Assembly (NCBI GenBank): GCA_001557505.1
Contig: LSAX01000010.1
Location: 434,001 to 498,000 of the forward strand
Reading direction: 5' to 3'
Source: Reticulascus tulasneorum
Taxonomy: Eukaryota; Ascomycota; Sordariomycetes; Glomerellales; Reticulascaceae
DNA: 64,000 nucleotides
Under the pieces are notes generated by a model. The model ran no database searches and was not told where the DNA came from. It saw only the letters and a list, made by a program, of their open reading frames with translations. Both the position numbers and the translations under genes were made by a program. Shown here piece after piece: positions 1-10,519 of the stretch; the first letter of the stretch is position 1; every line of letters starts with the position of its first letter.

Positions 1-742
1 ACACAGAGACCATTACCTTTTAGATGACGTCTTAAAAACTGGAGTTTAGGCATGGGCCTACTTGGGGCAAACTGGGAGACCTGGGAGGCCTGGGAATTGG
101 TATGTCGGCGCTATAGATTGTATCAGTATCATATTACACGATATCCATAGACTTGCTTTAACTGTTAATGGCGATGCATTCTGCTATCTTTGGTGTGGGC
201 CAGCTCCAGCTGCCCGGCAAGACTTCAGTTCTAAAGCGGAAAGACTCTGGTGACATCGTGTTTTACTGCCACTAGTCAATGCCCGCCCTCCTAAATTCGC
301 TATAGACTATCCCCAATCACGTGTAGGGTCAGAAAAATACGTTGGGAGCATATTTAAGAAGATTTTGCAGAATCTCGGAATAAGTTATTACGGTCTCATC
401 AATGAGAGCCTTTCATATCAAAGATGCTGCTGACGTCGGAAGTATATCATTCTTCTATCACCATGATGCCCAACGGTGCCTGAACACTTCTCATCCTCTC
501 ATTTGACTGTTGGGGTCCGTAGGGCGTAGGCTGAGCAGCGGGCAGATTTGGGAAATTGCACATTGCGAATTCCCTAATATGAAACAGAGTGAGTGGGAGA
601 AGACACCAAAACACTAGCCGAGTCCTTTATCTAGACGATACGTGTAATGACTTGATGTGTCTTCAATTGCTGATTACACGACTATTGTGAACGTTGAACT
701 AAATATCGCTGTGTTGAGTTAAACCATTGGATCGCCATCACA
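1..742. other. intergenic, no gene seen
   Basis: No open reading frame with recognisable protein character, no tRNA fold and no clear repeat was seen. The last part presumably holds the promoter and leader of the gene starting at 743. Confidence 0.5.
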
Positions 743-2918
743 ATGGCCGAGGCTCTCGGTGTAATTGGAGGCACCGCAGCGATATTTCAATTGGCCGGCC
801 AAGTTGGCAACACGGTTGTCACCTTGAAGCGACTTTGGAATCAGGTGGAACAAGCACCCCAGCTGATCCAAGAACTGTTGACGGAAATCAAGTTGCTGAG
901 TCTGCTCATATCTGAGATTGAGAACCATTTCAGAATGACTGCTCCGGCACCTGATGTATGGAACGATTTGCTAGCAAAGAGAGTATGTTCGTACACCCGC
1001 GAGGCCCTCCAGATGCTGTCGCAGGTTGTCATTGAACTTAACTCTGAGATCAACGTGGCTATGACTCGCCGCTTCAAACGAAGAATTATCGCTGCAAAGG
1101 TTGTTCTTAAGAAAGATATCCTGGAGAGACTGGAAAAGAGGTTAGAAAGGGCATTGCGGATACTTCACCTATGCGTGGACAGTTACACAATGTGAGAGCA
1201 TAAGCGACACAAGCAAAGGCAAACTTGTTGCTAACTCTGTAAGATCTTCCCAGGCAGCTGCTCTGCGAAGTTTAGTACAAATACGGAACGATAGCTTGTG
1301 CCGTGGACTTCAGCAGAAAGCCTCTCAATTGCAAGAGAGCAAGGCGGCGGACGACAAGGGTCAGACAACTCCCAGAATTCTGCATAGCGCTAAAAACAGA
1401 ACTCGCCGAATTTCATACAAGCCAACTTTCTCTGGCAGACTTTCCTGCGAGACTATACACCACGGTGAAGATTATGTGGCTACCTTGCAACTGCCATGGT
1501 GGCTACTGAAAGCTGCCTGGGAAATGAAAATTCGACTGTCGGTCTCTGGATCACTACAATTCAACTTACGCTGCTACAATATTCGGGAGGATAATTCTCT
1601 CATCTTTGAATGTATCAGATGCGGCGATATACTGGAGATGCTTGCAATGTTTACTAAGCGAGAAGCTTCCCCTTTTGATCGAGACCAGGCAGGGTGGTCT
1701 TTATTGCATGTAAGACGGAATGCGAACCTATCAGCCAGACCAGAAACTAACCAAGGTTTAGTACGCCTCATGGGAAGGCCAATTCAATATTTGCCAGAAA
1801 CTTCTTGAGATGGACCTGAGCGACTGTATTGATGAAGAAATTGACAACAGTTGGTAAGCTTGTTGACATCATAACTTGTCATCTAATCCCTTTTTATGCT
1901 AACATTTGACAGGACTCCTCGAGAGATGACTACTCTGCTCGGTTATAGTCCTTTAGTCCCATATTCTTCTGGGGCAATTGAGAGAAAGATCGGGATCATG
2001 GAACTATTTCAGAACTCCGCACCGGGATTATATTCTGATGACGATGCATCGGCGTTTCTTCTCAAATACGCCGCTACCGCCGCGGACAAGAAACTCCTAG
2101 GTGAGTTTCAACGGAGATTTGCTCCGAACTATTACAAGCTGCCTTTCCGAGATCGCCTGTTTGCCGCGCGACAGTATGCTCAGGCAGATAATCTCTTGGA
2201 TGGACCTCCGGATGGGTTGAAGTTGCTGATCACCAATGGGGACTTTATCTGCCCAGCTGATATCTTGTTATCCTTTAAAGAAGACCTTTCCTTGATACAG
2301 ACCATAGCAATTGCGCTAGGGTCTCGTGCTCCTTCTTCGCGGCGTAAGCTGGATGAGGATAGAAGACAACTGAATTGGGAAGGGTGGCTGAATCTTCTTA
2401 GAGAAATCGTTACTGTCACCGAATTGGCCAAGGACGATCTTCATCATGCGGAAACCATAGTGCTAGATGATGATGTGCATTCTTGGACAGGAACCCCGAT
2501 GCTCTCTCTTCTCCAAAGTGCCTGCCTTCACACAGTGCAAGCGGACTCGGAAGAAGATAGCTATTGGGAACGCTTTCCTGGATTTGCCTTAAGATCCTGG
2601 CTAAAGAAGCTAAGTGACTGTGGTGTAGACTTGGAGGAATATGGAAGGAAAGAAAAGGAGATGTTTGCGGCTGTGATATCTAGTGCGTCTACTGGGTTCG
2701 ATATGGTGCTGAAGAAGACTTACGTGAACCTGGACTTTTGGAGGGGATTCCCGATCCGGCTTCTCAATTTTGAAACTGGGCCTGCACCGGATGACTGGAC
2801 TTTGCATTGGGAGCTTGTCACCAAGCACCCTGTCAGCAACCTAGAAGCTTCTCAAGGGGATAACGGAGGTGGCTTTGCGTCCACTGGCCCGAGCGTTCCA
2901 GGGAGCTGGGTAGAATGA
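743..2918 (+). CDS. ankyrin-type fungal protein with helo-like/NLR-associated N-terminal domain
   Basis: Four exons give 661 residues: 743-1191, 1271-1709, 1762-1853 and 1913-2918. The introns have GTGAGA, GTAAGA and GTAAGC donors and CTAAC-type branch sites. The N-terminus (MAEALGVIGGTAAIFQLAGQ) is an amphipathic helical start typical of the fungal domain found on STAND/NLR-like and ankyrin proteins. The middle carries the fungal signature SPFDRDQAGWSLLH followed by YASWEGQFNICQKLLEMD, a single ankyrin-like unit completed only after splicing. The long C-terminal part is unassigned. The first acceptor (AAG at 1270) was chosen because the better-looking CAG at 1253 puts a stop in frame, so that junction is the least certain. 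A role in incompatibility or defence signalling is an inference from the N-terminal type only. No NACHT/NB-ARC ATPase is present. Confidence 0.75.
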
Positions 2919-3442
2919 CATGTGCCTTTTTTTGAGGACTTGCGCGTAATCTGAGGAATTTTGTCTGCTGTTTTTGCAAAGTTTGTAGGTATGCATCTCT
3001 GTGAACCTCAGTTTCGTCTCAGCTGATACAGCCGAGTCCGAAACACGTGGGCTATCAAAGCCACTATCTTTCTCGCTCAAACAAGGAGCAATCTTACGGA
3101 CCACTCTAAAGAAAACTTGGATCAGGCTGAGCTCCTGAGTCCAAAAAGGTGGGTGCTTATTTTCTTCGGGGTTAAGGTCGTCTGGACCCAAGTTGGGGCT
3201 GGCTGGGAGCCTGGCAACCCCAGATCTACCCCAACATCCACGAGTCGAAGCCCCCTGGACCCCTGGAGATGCTAACCCTGGAATATAAGCCCGGATGCTT
3301 GGCGACACGGTGCGAGCCTTCCTATGGCTTGGTGTTACAGTTAGCCTGTGAGAAGCGTATTCGGGGATGGTTCAATCCCTGGACCAGTCATACGTTATTG
3401 CTTGGCACAGTATCTATGATGAACCACGCGTCGCGTCGACTG

Positions 3443-3459
3443 GGGTTAGGGTTAGGGTA
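3443..3459 (+). repeat. interstitial telomere-like repeat (TTAGGG, two units)
   Basis: Two perfect head-to-tail TTAGGG units preceded by GG and followed by TA. TTAGGG is the telomere repeat of filamentous ascomycetes. Confidence 0.7.
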
Positions 3460-3522
3460 CCATCATAGTGCGAGTAGCTGAAATGACGACCAATCAGAAG
3501 GCTGGAACTAGTGGGCCCGTGA

Positions 3523-3537
3523 TAGGGTTAGGGTAGG
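3523..3537 (+). repeat. second interstitial telomere-like repeat
   Basis: TAGGGTTAGGGTAGG in the same orientation, about 65 bases after the first tract. It holds one full TTAGGG unit flanked by partial units. Confidence 0.65.
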
Positions 3538-4762
3538 ACTTATCTGCTGGGGTTGTGGCGCTAAGACCTTTCTAAGGCGTCCTTTGTAATGTTTGGTCCA
3601 AAAGAGGCATGATTAAGAGAGGCGGCGGCGGTTTTTGTAAACAAGTATGTGAAGTTAATCAGGTACTGGCTACCTTGATATAACGAGGGACATCCATCTT
3701 TCAATTAAGCTCCTGCTCTTTCCTTTCTGCTTCGTCTTGTAGATATCGACCAGGATCAAAATCCTCTACTGATTCGCGGCTTTTGACGAAGGAATTACGC
3801 ACAAACCAAAGAGCAAGGCTTATTCTGCAAGTTTAACTTACCAATTCTAGCTTGTCTCTTGGATCCCTAGCGATATCCTCCCAGTTTCCCAAAATGACAA
3901 GTCCCAGGCTAGTAAGCTACTTTCTAGACCACCATGGGCCATATTTGAACATGGTATGTGGGCCTAAAGTTGTACACAACAGCGCCAAGAAGAAGCTTTC
4001 AAGATTAACTCCTGCTTAGGGGCCAGGGAAGAAAAAGTTTCGGTTTGTTTGGAACTGCGTAAGTTGAGGTACCCGATAGCCAAGCAAGTGCCCACTCATA
4101 ATGATCCAGTGTCGATGTAACGCAGGCGGCATTAATTGTTGCATCCAATTTTGTCCCCAGTGCGAAGTCCAACGTTGTGCCTCCTGCAGAACGCAGCGCA
4201 TAAGAACAGGATAATCCGTTGCATGACAATGTAAGACAACTCTATCCTGAATTGAGAAACACCCGTTCTGATTTAGTATTTGGCTATACTTTGCTTGCCT
4301 TCTGGAAGACGAGCTCCTGGGCCACTACTGAGATATGGCATATTTTTCGGGTGTATCATTATTCGTTTAGGTGGCACCGAAGAGAAAATAGGTTAACTCC
4401 TACACGTCGAAACTCCGCTCACCGCAATCCTACACAATAGGTTTTGGATTGCCTTAGCCAGGAACTCGGATTATCAACGGATAGATCAACAGCTTGGGTT
4501 GCCAGGCAGGTCAAGTCAAAACGTCGTTAGACTATTGCAGCGCGAGCTTTCTGAAATTTATCAACTTTCCTTTCTCTGCTTAAAACTCTTTTCTGTGTCA
4601 TATAGTCAATAAATTAGCATGCTTGGTTTTCGAGGCTAATAATTCGAGAAGTGGTGGCTATCCTGGCTCGCGGATGAGCTGCCGCATTTTTGCAGCCGCT
4701 CGCAATGTAATTAGTCACAGAGTTCGCACACATCAGTTTGCTAGTGCCCACCCTATCTTTGA

Positions 4763-5580
4763 CTAGATGAAATCAACCATGTCGTCAATTTCATCATGTA
4801 TTTTGTACCAATGCCCCTGATCCTTATAGCTCCTCCATTCTACCTGCATTCCGACCAAGTTCAAGATTCGGCAGGCGCTCTCCCCGAGGGGTAATTGGAT
4901 TTTTTCCATCCATGTCCCCATGGCCCAGGAAGACCAGAGTTGAGACGGCTGATGCTGTTCTGCTCAATTGTCCCAAAGTTTGAACGGATAACAAGTCCCT
5001 CACAAAGTCGAAAGCTTTGCGTCTTGCGGCCCACTTTTGCCTAGCTCTTCTGGTGCAAGAGCCCGGTCCTCGTTCTCGGAGCCGAAAGGATTGGCCTCGG
5101 CGCAATCGTAGTCCTCGACCTTCATAGACTCCTTGATATCATGGGGGAACGGCAGCCAGCCGCTCATCCCGATAAATCCACCGATAGGGAAATCGAGGGC
5201 GAGAAGAGCAATGACCGTCGCGCAACCCTGGCTGATGCCCCCAAGGACGATGTTCTCACGAGATACCTTCTCACCCTCCTGCTTGATGATGTCTATGATC
5301 TCGCCACACGATTCCTAGAGGCCCTGAAACTGCGTATGGCTGCGGTGAGACGGATCGTCCAACGAAGGAATGTCAAACCACTGCGTTAGCATCGCCGTTT
5401 TTGAGATGTCGGGAATATGAACTTCGTCCCGGCAAGGACCTCGGTGAGGGTTTTATCATTAGAGCAGATCCCCGTTTCTAGGAACTCACGGCCAAACGTC
5501 TCTCCGGTCGAGCCCAGCCCGTGGAGGAGGATAAGGCTGTGAGTATGGCGTCCAGATGAGGGTTCGACTATGAATGGAAG
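4763..5580 (-). pseudogene. decayed acyl-protein thioesterase / phospholipase-carboxylesterase family
   Basis: Read on the minus strand, pieces in different frames match the alpha/beta-hydrolase family of acyl-protein thioesterases (lysophospholipases). They are SLILLHGLGSTGETFGREFL near the start, the nucleophile region VLGGISQGCATV, the acid region VFLGHGDMD, and the histidine region DQGHWYKIHDEIDDMVDFI just before a TAG at 4763-4765. All three catalytic elements (Ser, Asp, His) are present. The frame is broken by a TAG at 5315-5317 and by shifts near 5390-5410 and near 4855. No intact reading frame can be drawn and the breaks do not look like introns. The family removes acyl chains from proteins or lysophospholipids, but this copy should not make an active enzyme. 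Confidence 0.8.
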
Positions 5581-6210
5581 GCAACGAAGGGGCCTTCCTG
5601 CGGCTACGACTTTGTGAATCGTTCATGTCAGGTGCAAGTGAAAAGACTTTAATGGTGTCCAGTAGTGGGAGTTGGCTGTCACGAGGAGACCTGCAGGTGC
5701 ACAGAATGTTTTCCAACGATGCTGCGTGAGCGCCCAGGCGCCAAACACTCACTCATGAGCTCAGAACAGACCCCGTGGATCAACTGAAGTGTCTCAAATT
5801 CTTATCAACCGATGTTGGGGGATGAAAGCTGCCTTGCTGAAGCGGTATGCACGTAACACACCAACTATGCTTGCATTCGTATTCGTAAGGGTGAGGGGTA
5901 ACTTATCCCAAAGGCTGCACTACCACCAATTAGAAGGGAGTTGTAAGTGACACTTCTGTTCTTCATTCGTACATCAATTATCCCAGCTTGTGATCTTTTC
6001 CATTAGCCTCCAGACATTTCACATTACTTATTGTGTAGAAAATTAAACTGCCGCTATAGTTAGAATAGAGGGCTATCTATGTTTGCTGTTGGGTCTAAGG
6101 TAATCAACGAAGCAGAAGCGGGAATTCACACGCCTCCATATAACTGGTAACCTTGCTTTATCACACAAGCTTGTCATGTCCCTGAACTCAACACTTCACA
6201 ATACCCAGCG
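5581..6210. other. intergenic, downstream of subtilase
   Basis: Holds the 5' remains of the thioesterase pseudogene and the 3' flank of the protease gene. No gene was recognised. Confidence 0.45.
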
Positions 6211-8693
6211 CTACCAAAGCTTACCCACATATGGAATAGTGTAGGTCTCGAAGTTGTTTTTGGCAACAATATATCCAGTGTATAGTGGGTCAGCATAGCT
6301 GAAGGCATCGGGGCCCCAAGCTTCGACGGAGGGAACAGGTGCATTGATATCAAAGCTCACAACACCGGATTGACCGCCCTTGATTGTGATCGAGTCTGCG
6401 TGGAATTTGACTGTAGCATAGAACGGATCCATGCGATTATAATACTCGCTGGCGTACCACAAGTTATTCATCATGCCAGCGGGAGTATGCGAAATTGTAT
6501 ATGTCTTCGAGCGGTTAGACAAGTTCGTTATAGTGATGTTCCGCGTGACCGTGTTATTCCAGGTCTCGTAGTCGTAACCTAACCCAGCGCTCAGTTGCGT
6601 TGGGGTCACGTATGATCCCCAGGTCAGGGCACTCTCGGCGTTGACCATACCGGAACCTTGATGTATGGCTGCTGACTTGATGTTCTGGTTGTAATACCAG
6701 TCTAGTGGCTTGCCTGAATTCTGCATCAACGCATAAAGCTGGTGGACGGAAAGGCCTGGGCGCTGAGATTTGATGAGTGCGTACGCAGCAGCCATGTAAG
6801 GGCAAGACATAGATGTTCCCGATATGATATGATAGCCATAGTCAAGTGGCCAGGTGGAGAGGATATTACCACCCGGGGCCGAGAGTTGTGGCTCGACTGT
6901 CAACTGGAAAGTTGGGCCAATGGAAGAATAATTGCTCATGAAGCCACCCGTAACGGCCGGGACGCTCTTAGCACCGTGAGCTGTGGAGCTCAGGTGAACC
7001 TTGTATTCCAAGGGGTGTTTGCCATAGTTGCTTAGGAGAGTTTTGGCGTCCTTGACGTTGATCGTGATCGGGTCGAGAGGATATCCCGCACGTGCCACAT
7101 AATACTCCTGGCCGTACCATGGGTCAAATAGATCGCTCTCGTAGCTGATGAAGTACCTGTATCCGAGCCCGTAGGCAACCTCAGCTTTGACCTCCGCGCG
7201 ATATTCGCCGTACATCACCGCCAGAATGACGTTGGCTGGGTCGATGCCGGCCGCAGTAAGATTTGCCAGGGCCTCCTCGTAAACGTCGAGGGTGGCACCA
7301 ACCAGCTTCGATGGTTCCCCTCCATAGTTCAGCACCTGAACTATCAGACCCTCTGGAGGGGAATCCTGTGGAAGATGAGCAGAGTAGCGTAGGTTGCGTC
7401 CATCGGATCCTATTAGTTCGTACGTGACAGGATATTTGTCGTTATCAACGGAACCAACGGCAAAGACATTAGAGGTGATTGCTGGAATGGATGGTCCAAA
7501 TACTCCATAGTCAGCACTGTTGCCAATCGAAGAAAACCAAGCGATTCCTTGCGCTACCAGACTCGCGCCGATGGTCTCGTATGGGTTTGTATTCTCGTTG
7601 GCAAACAGCTGTCCTAGCGATGTGCTGATCACATCGACGCCATCTGCTGCCGCCGCCAACAGACCTTTCATAATGACGTCGTCATCAGAGCCGCCAACGC
7701 ATCCAAAGATGCGGTACATGCCTGAAACATATCAGATATTACTGTCCATGAATGCAATAAGAGGGGAATTACCGATGCTTGCTTCAGGAGCCACACCAAC
7801 TAAACCGTATCCAGTTCCTGGCTGATCCACCATGGCCATGATTCCTAGAGAGAAAGAATCGGCATTAGAATTAAAAATGAGCGTGTGGTTTGAAATTGAA
7901 TGCTCTTACCGGCAACGTGGGTTCCATGCCCTCCTGTAGCACAAGTGACCAACGGGTCTGCGTCTTCAGTGGGTCCTACGCCGTTATTGGGGTTGTAGGC
8001 ATCTCCAGCAAAATCGTAGCCGAAGGAGATTTTGCAACCTTCACCGAAGCAACCTCCAAGCGAAGGGTGTCGATAATCGATACCAGAATCAAGAATACCA
8101 ATCTTCATCCCCTTGCCTTTGATCCCGCTGGCATGGAGTTTATCGACTTTGGTCATTGCATGGGGCCGGTTGACATCCAGACCACTGGAGGCGATGTAGG
8201 GAATGGTGAAGTTCGTCCCCTCCACGGGAACCGACGCATATCTGGGCCGCAGGGCTTCGTCGGGAATCGCAGCATCTGGTCGTGGGACAGTGCGAATCTG
8301 CCATACATCCGCGACATTGTCCAAGTCCTTGAGGGCCTGAAGATCGCCATTGTGCAGCGTCAGGGATAGACCGACAAAGATGGAATCCGCCGAGAATGTT
8401 TCGCGGACAGAATAATCCAGGCCAGCATCACGTTTGGCCTTCAAATGAAATTCTTCATGGAGGTCAGCCGCACGTTTTACAATTGACCCTTCGCTCTTCA
8501 GGTGGACGATGTATGCATCTGGGACCAAAACTGGCTGGGGTCTACCGGCAGCTTTCTTGGCGGCATCGTCTAAGACTGTTGGCTTGAAAGAGTCAGAGTT
8601 CTGGGGTAGTGGACCCGACTTCAACGAAGAGCCGCCCAGGGCAGTTCCGAAATACAGTGCCGCGGCAGCAACGAGAAGTTTCTTGCCAACCAT
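6211..8693 (-). CDS. secreted subtilisin-like serine protease (S8, Vpr-like)
   Basis: Three exons (8693-7910, 7844-7773, 7721-6211) give 788 residues. The start MVGKKLLVAAAALYFGTALG is a signal peptide and an inhibitor-type propeptide follows. The catalytic triad is visible: Asp in ILDSGIDYRHPSLGG, His in GGHGTHVAG right at the first exon end, and Ser in SGTSMSCPYMAAAYALIKS. A PA-like insert sits between His and Ser, as in minor extracellular proteases of the Vpr type. The product should be an extracellular endoprotease for nutrition or host/substrate proteins. The upstream ATG-like frame from 8813 overlaps the TATA box, so I start at 8693. The C-terminus ends at TIPYVGKLW, shorter than many relatives of about 850-900 residues. 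A GTAAGC donor-like string overlaps this end, so a further 3' exon is possible. Confidence 0.88.
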
Positions 8694-8772
8694 AGTGAAG
8701 GTTAATATGAACGTGGATGGTCGATACCCATCATCGAGGGACAGCACTGGTCCTAGACCGATCAATCTGGTG

Positions 8773-8780
8773 TTTATATA
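8773..8780 (-). promoter_or_regulatory. TATA box of the subtilase gene
   Basis: TATATAAA on the minus strand, about 80 bases before the ATG at 8693. Position and sequence fit a core promoter. Confidence 0.55.
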
Positions 8781-10519
8781 CAAAAATGAGCTGGAAGCAC
8801 TCCTCAGGTCCACATCTCCTAGATAGCATCATCTTCAATGTTCCACCTTCCCGAGACTCTAGTTCTTTAGAGTTTCCTATTCCGATCATCTCTAGCTTAG
8901 ATAATGAGTGTAACTTCACCTCCTCCGGCAGAGCTCACCGATTGTCACGGCTCTTCTGATTGGCGCAACCAACGTCTGGGAGTGCGTTTGGGTAAGGTCA
9001 TTCTGGAATTGGGGAGGACCTCGGAGGCTGCGCCACGTTGAAGCAGCATCTAGGCACTGGGGCATCCCCACGCCGCTGAAGACGTTTTTTTTGGGGGGGG
9101 GGTTCCAGCGTCAGCCAAATGCGGGAGGTAATTACTGGCTGAGGCTCGTATCGATCACATTACAGATAATGATAATGCAACGCAACGCCTGTGCTTCGCA
9201 GGTGCTTGCGAATAGCTTACGGCGGGTCTTTCTTGCTTCACCTCTCGATGCAAGTCGGGAGGCGTAGCTGCAGGGCGGTGATTAGTTTGGGCCGGTGTTT
9301 GCTCGACGTAGGGCAACGGGGTTCGAGGCAGACTAATCCAGACTAGCCTAGATGCTTATGGCTACCACCTTAACGTTCTCTCGTCGAAGCATTTCACCAA
9401 TTAGGAACTTGTGTATGGTTACCAGGAACACCGTGCATGACTAGCGCGGTTGGTAATTAGTAGGAATGTTGAACGTGCCGCTTTTTGAAGAGGGTCAACG
9501 AACATGGCGATCTTGTTGCAGGGTCAAGAGCCGCGTATCGGCGACAGCTGAGAAAGGTATGTGCTTAAGCACTGGAGCTACGAAGTACACTTGCGGCGTA
9601 GCTCAGGTCTGAATGATCAACGTCGGCACATTTGTTTGGCAAGCGTGGGATAGGCTTCTCGGCCCGCGAAGCTGTCATATATGAGCACAATGAAGAGGTA
9701 TATTAATGGCCCTAATATAGCTAAGCTTTTGATGATGTGAATTCAGGATCATGCTAAGGTAGCCTAGTACATTTACGTAATTCACGGAAGTCATCTTAAG
9801 GATATCAGAATTAGCGGCCAGATTTATTCCACTGCATATTCTAGTAAGAGATGTGGGCAGAAAGGAACGGATATCCGTCCAAGTCGAGCCAAACTTTAAG
9901 CAGGCTTTTGTTAGTCCTACACCTGCTAAGAGACAAGCGTAAGGGCGTACTATGAGCTCAGGAATCAATGATATTGTTAGCATGCAAGAGAACTAGGCAT
10001 TGCTACATGTCAATCACCAACCCTTCATTTGATTGTCGGGAAGGACCTGCACGGACAGTTCATTAGTGTCCAAGACAGCAACCCGATAACAGGCCGCTCC
10101 CAACACCCCCTTCCTGTTCTTGTTCCAACTACTTTCTGATCTCGTTTCGACCTCCCCGAGGAATTGGGATCCATTCATTTAGATCATCGAGTGCTTAGAG
10201 CATCATGGCCACGCCGCTCGAGACAAGACCCACCTCACTAATGCTACGATATGAACCTCCTCCGCGATGATCACCTGAGGCCTTCGTCACGTAGTTGCTG
10301 TGCGGTATGCCTGCATATCCATTGAATATTAGCGTAAAGACATATCGTCTGTATGTTCTCTATTCGTACAACGTAAGTATCACTGGTCCTTTTCATCAAA
10401 ATACATTATAGCAGGTCAAGACCTAAGCCAGCTTGTAGTCTTTTCCTCTAGCCACCACCCATGTCACATGATTCCATTCCATAAATCCGATACTATTACA
10501 GGCCGCATGCTTGATTAGA
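8781..10519. other. intergenic, no gene seen
   Basis: About 1.7 kb. It holds a T8-G10 homopolymer near 9084-9102 and an AT-rich stretch at about 9660-10000 with one uninformative open frame. Nothing could be assigned. Degenerate mobile DNA is possible but no element was recognised. Confidence 0.45.

Larger units (their letters stand above)
2919..4762. other. intergenic with telomere-like repeats
   Basis: About 1.8 kb without a supportable gene. It contains two short TTAGGG tracts listed separately. The short open frames here have no recognisable features. Confidence 0.5.

Noticed and set aside
3361..3395. GGTTCAATCC resembling a tRNA T-loop
   Set aside because: The flanking stem does not pair well and no D-arm or anticodon arm is present.
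9084..9102. T8-G10 homopolymer junction
   Set aside because: Likely a chance or assembly-sensitive tract in non-coding DNA, not evidence of a feature.
9675..9983. Open frame in AT-rich DNA that might be a decayed retroelement
   Set aside because: No reverse transcriptase, integrase or LTR motif could be recognised.
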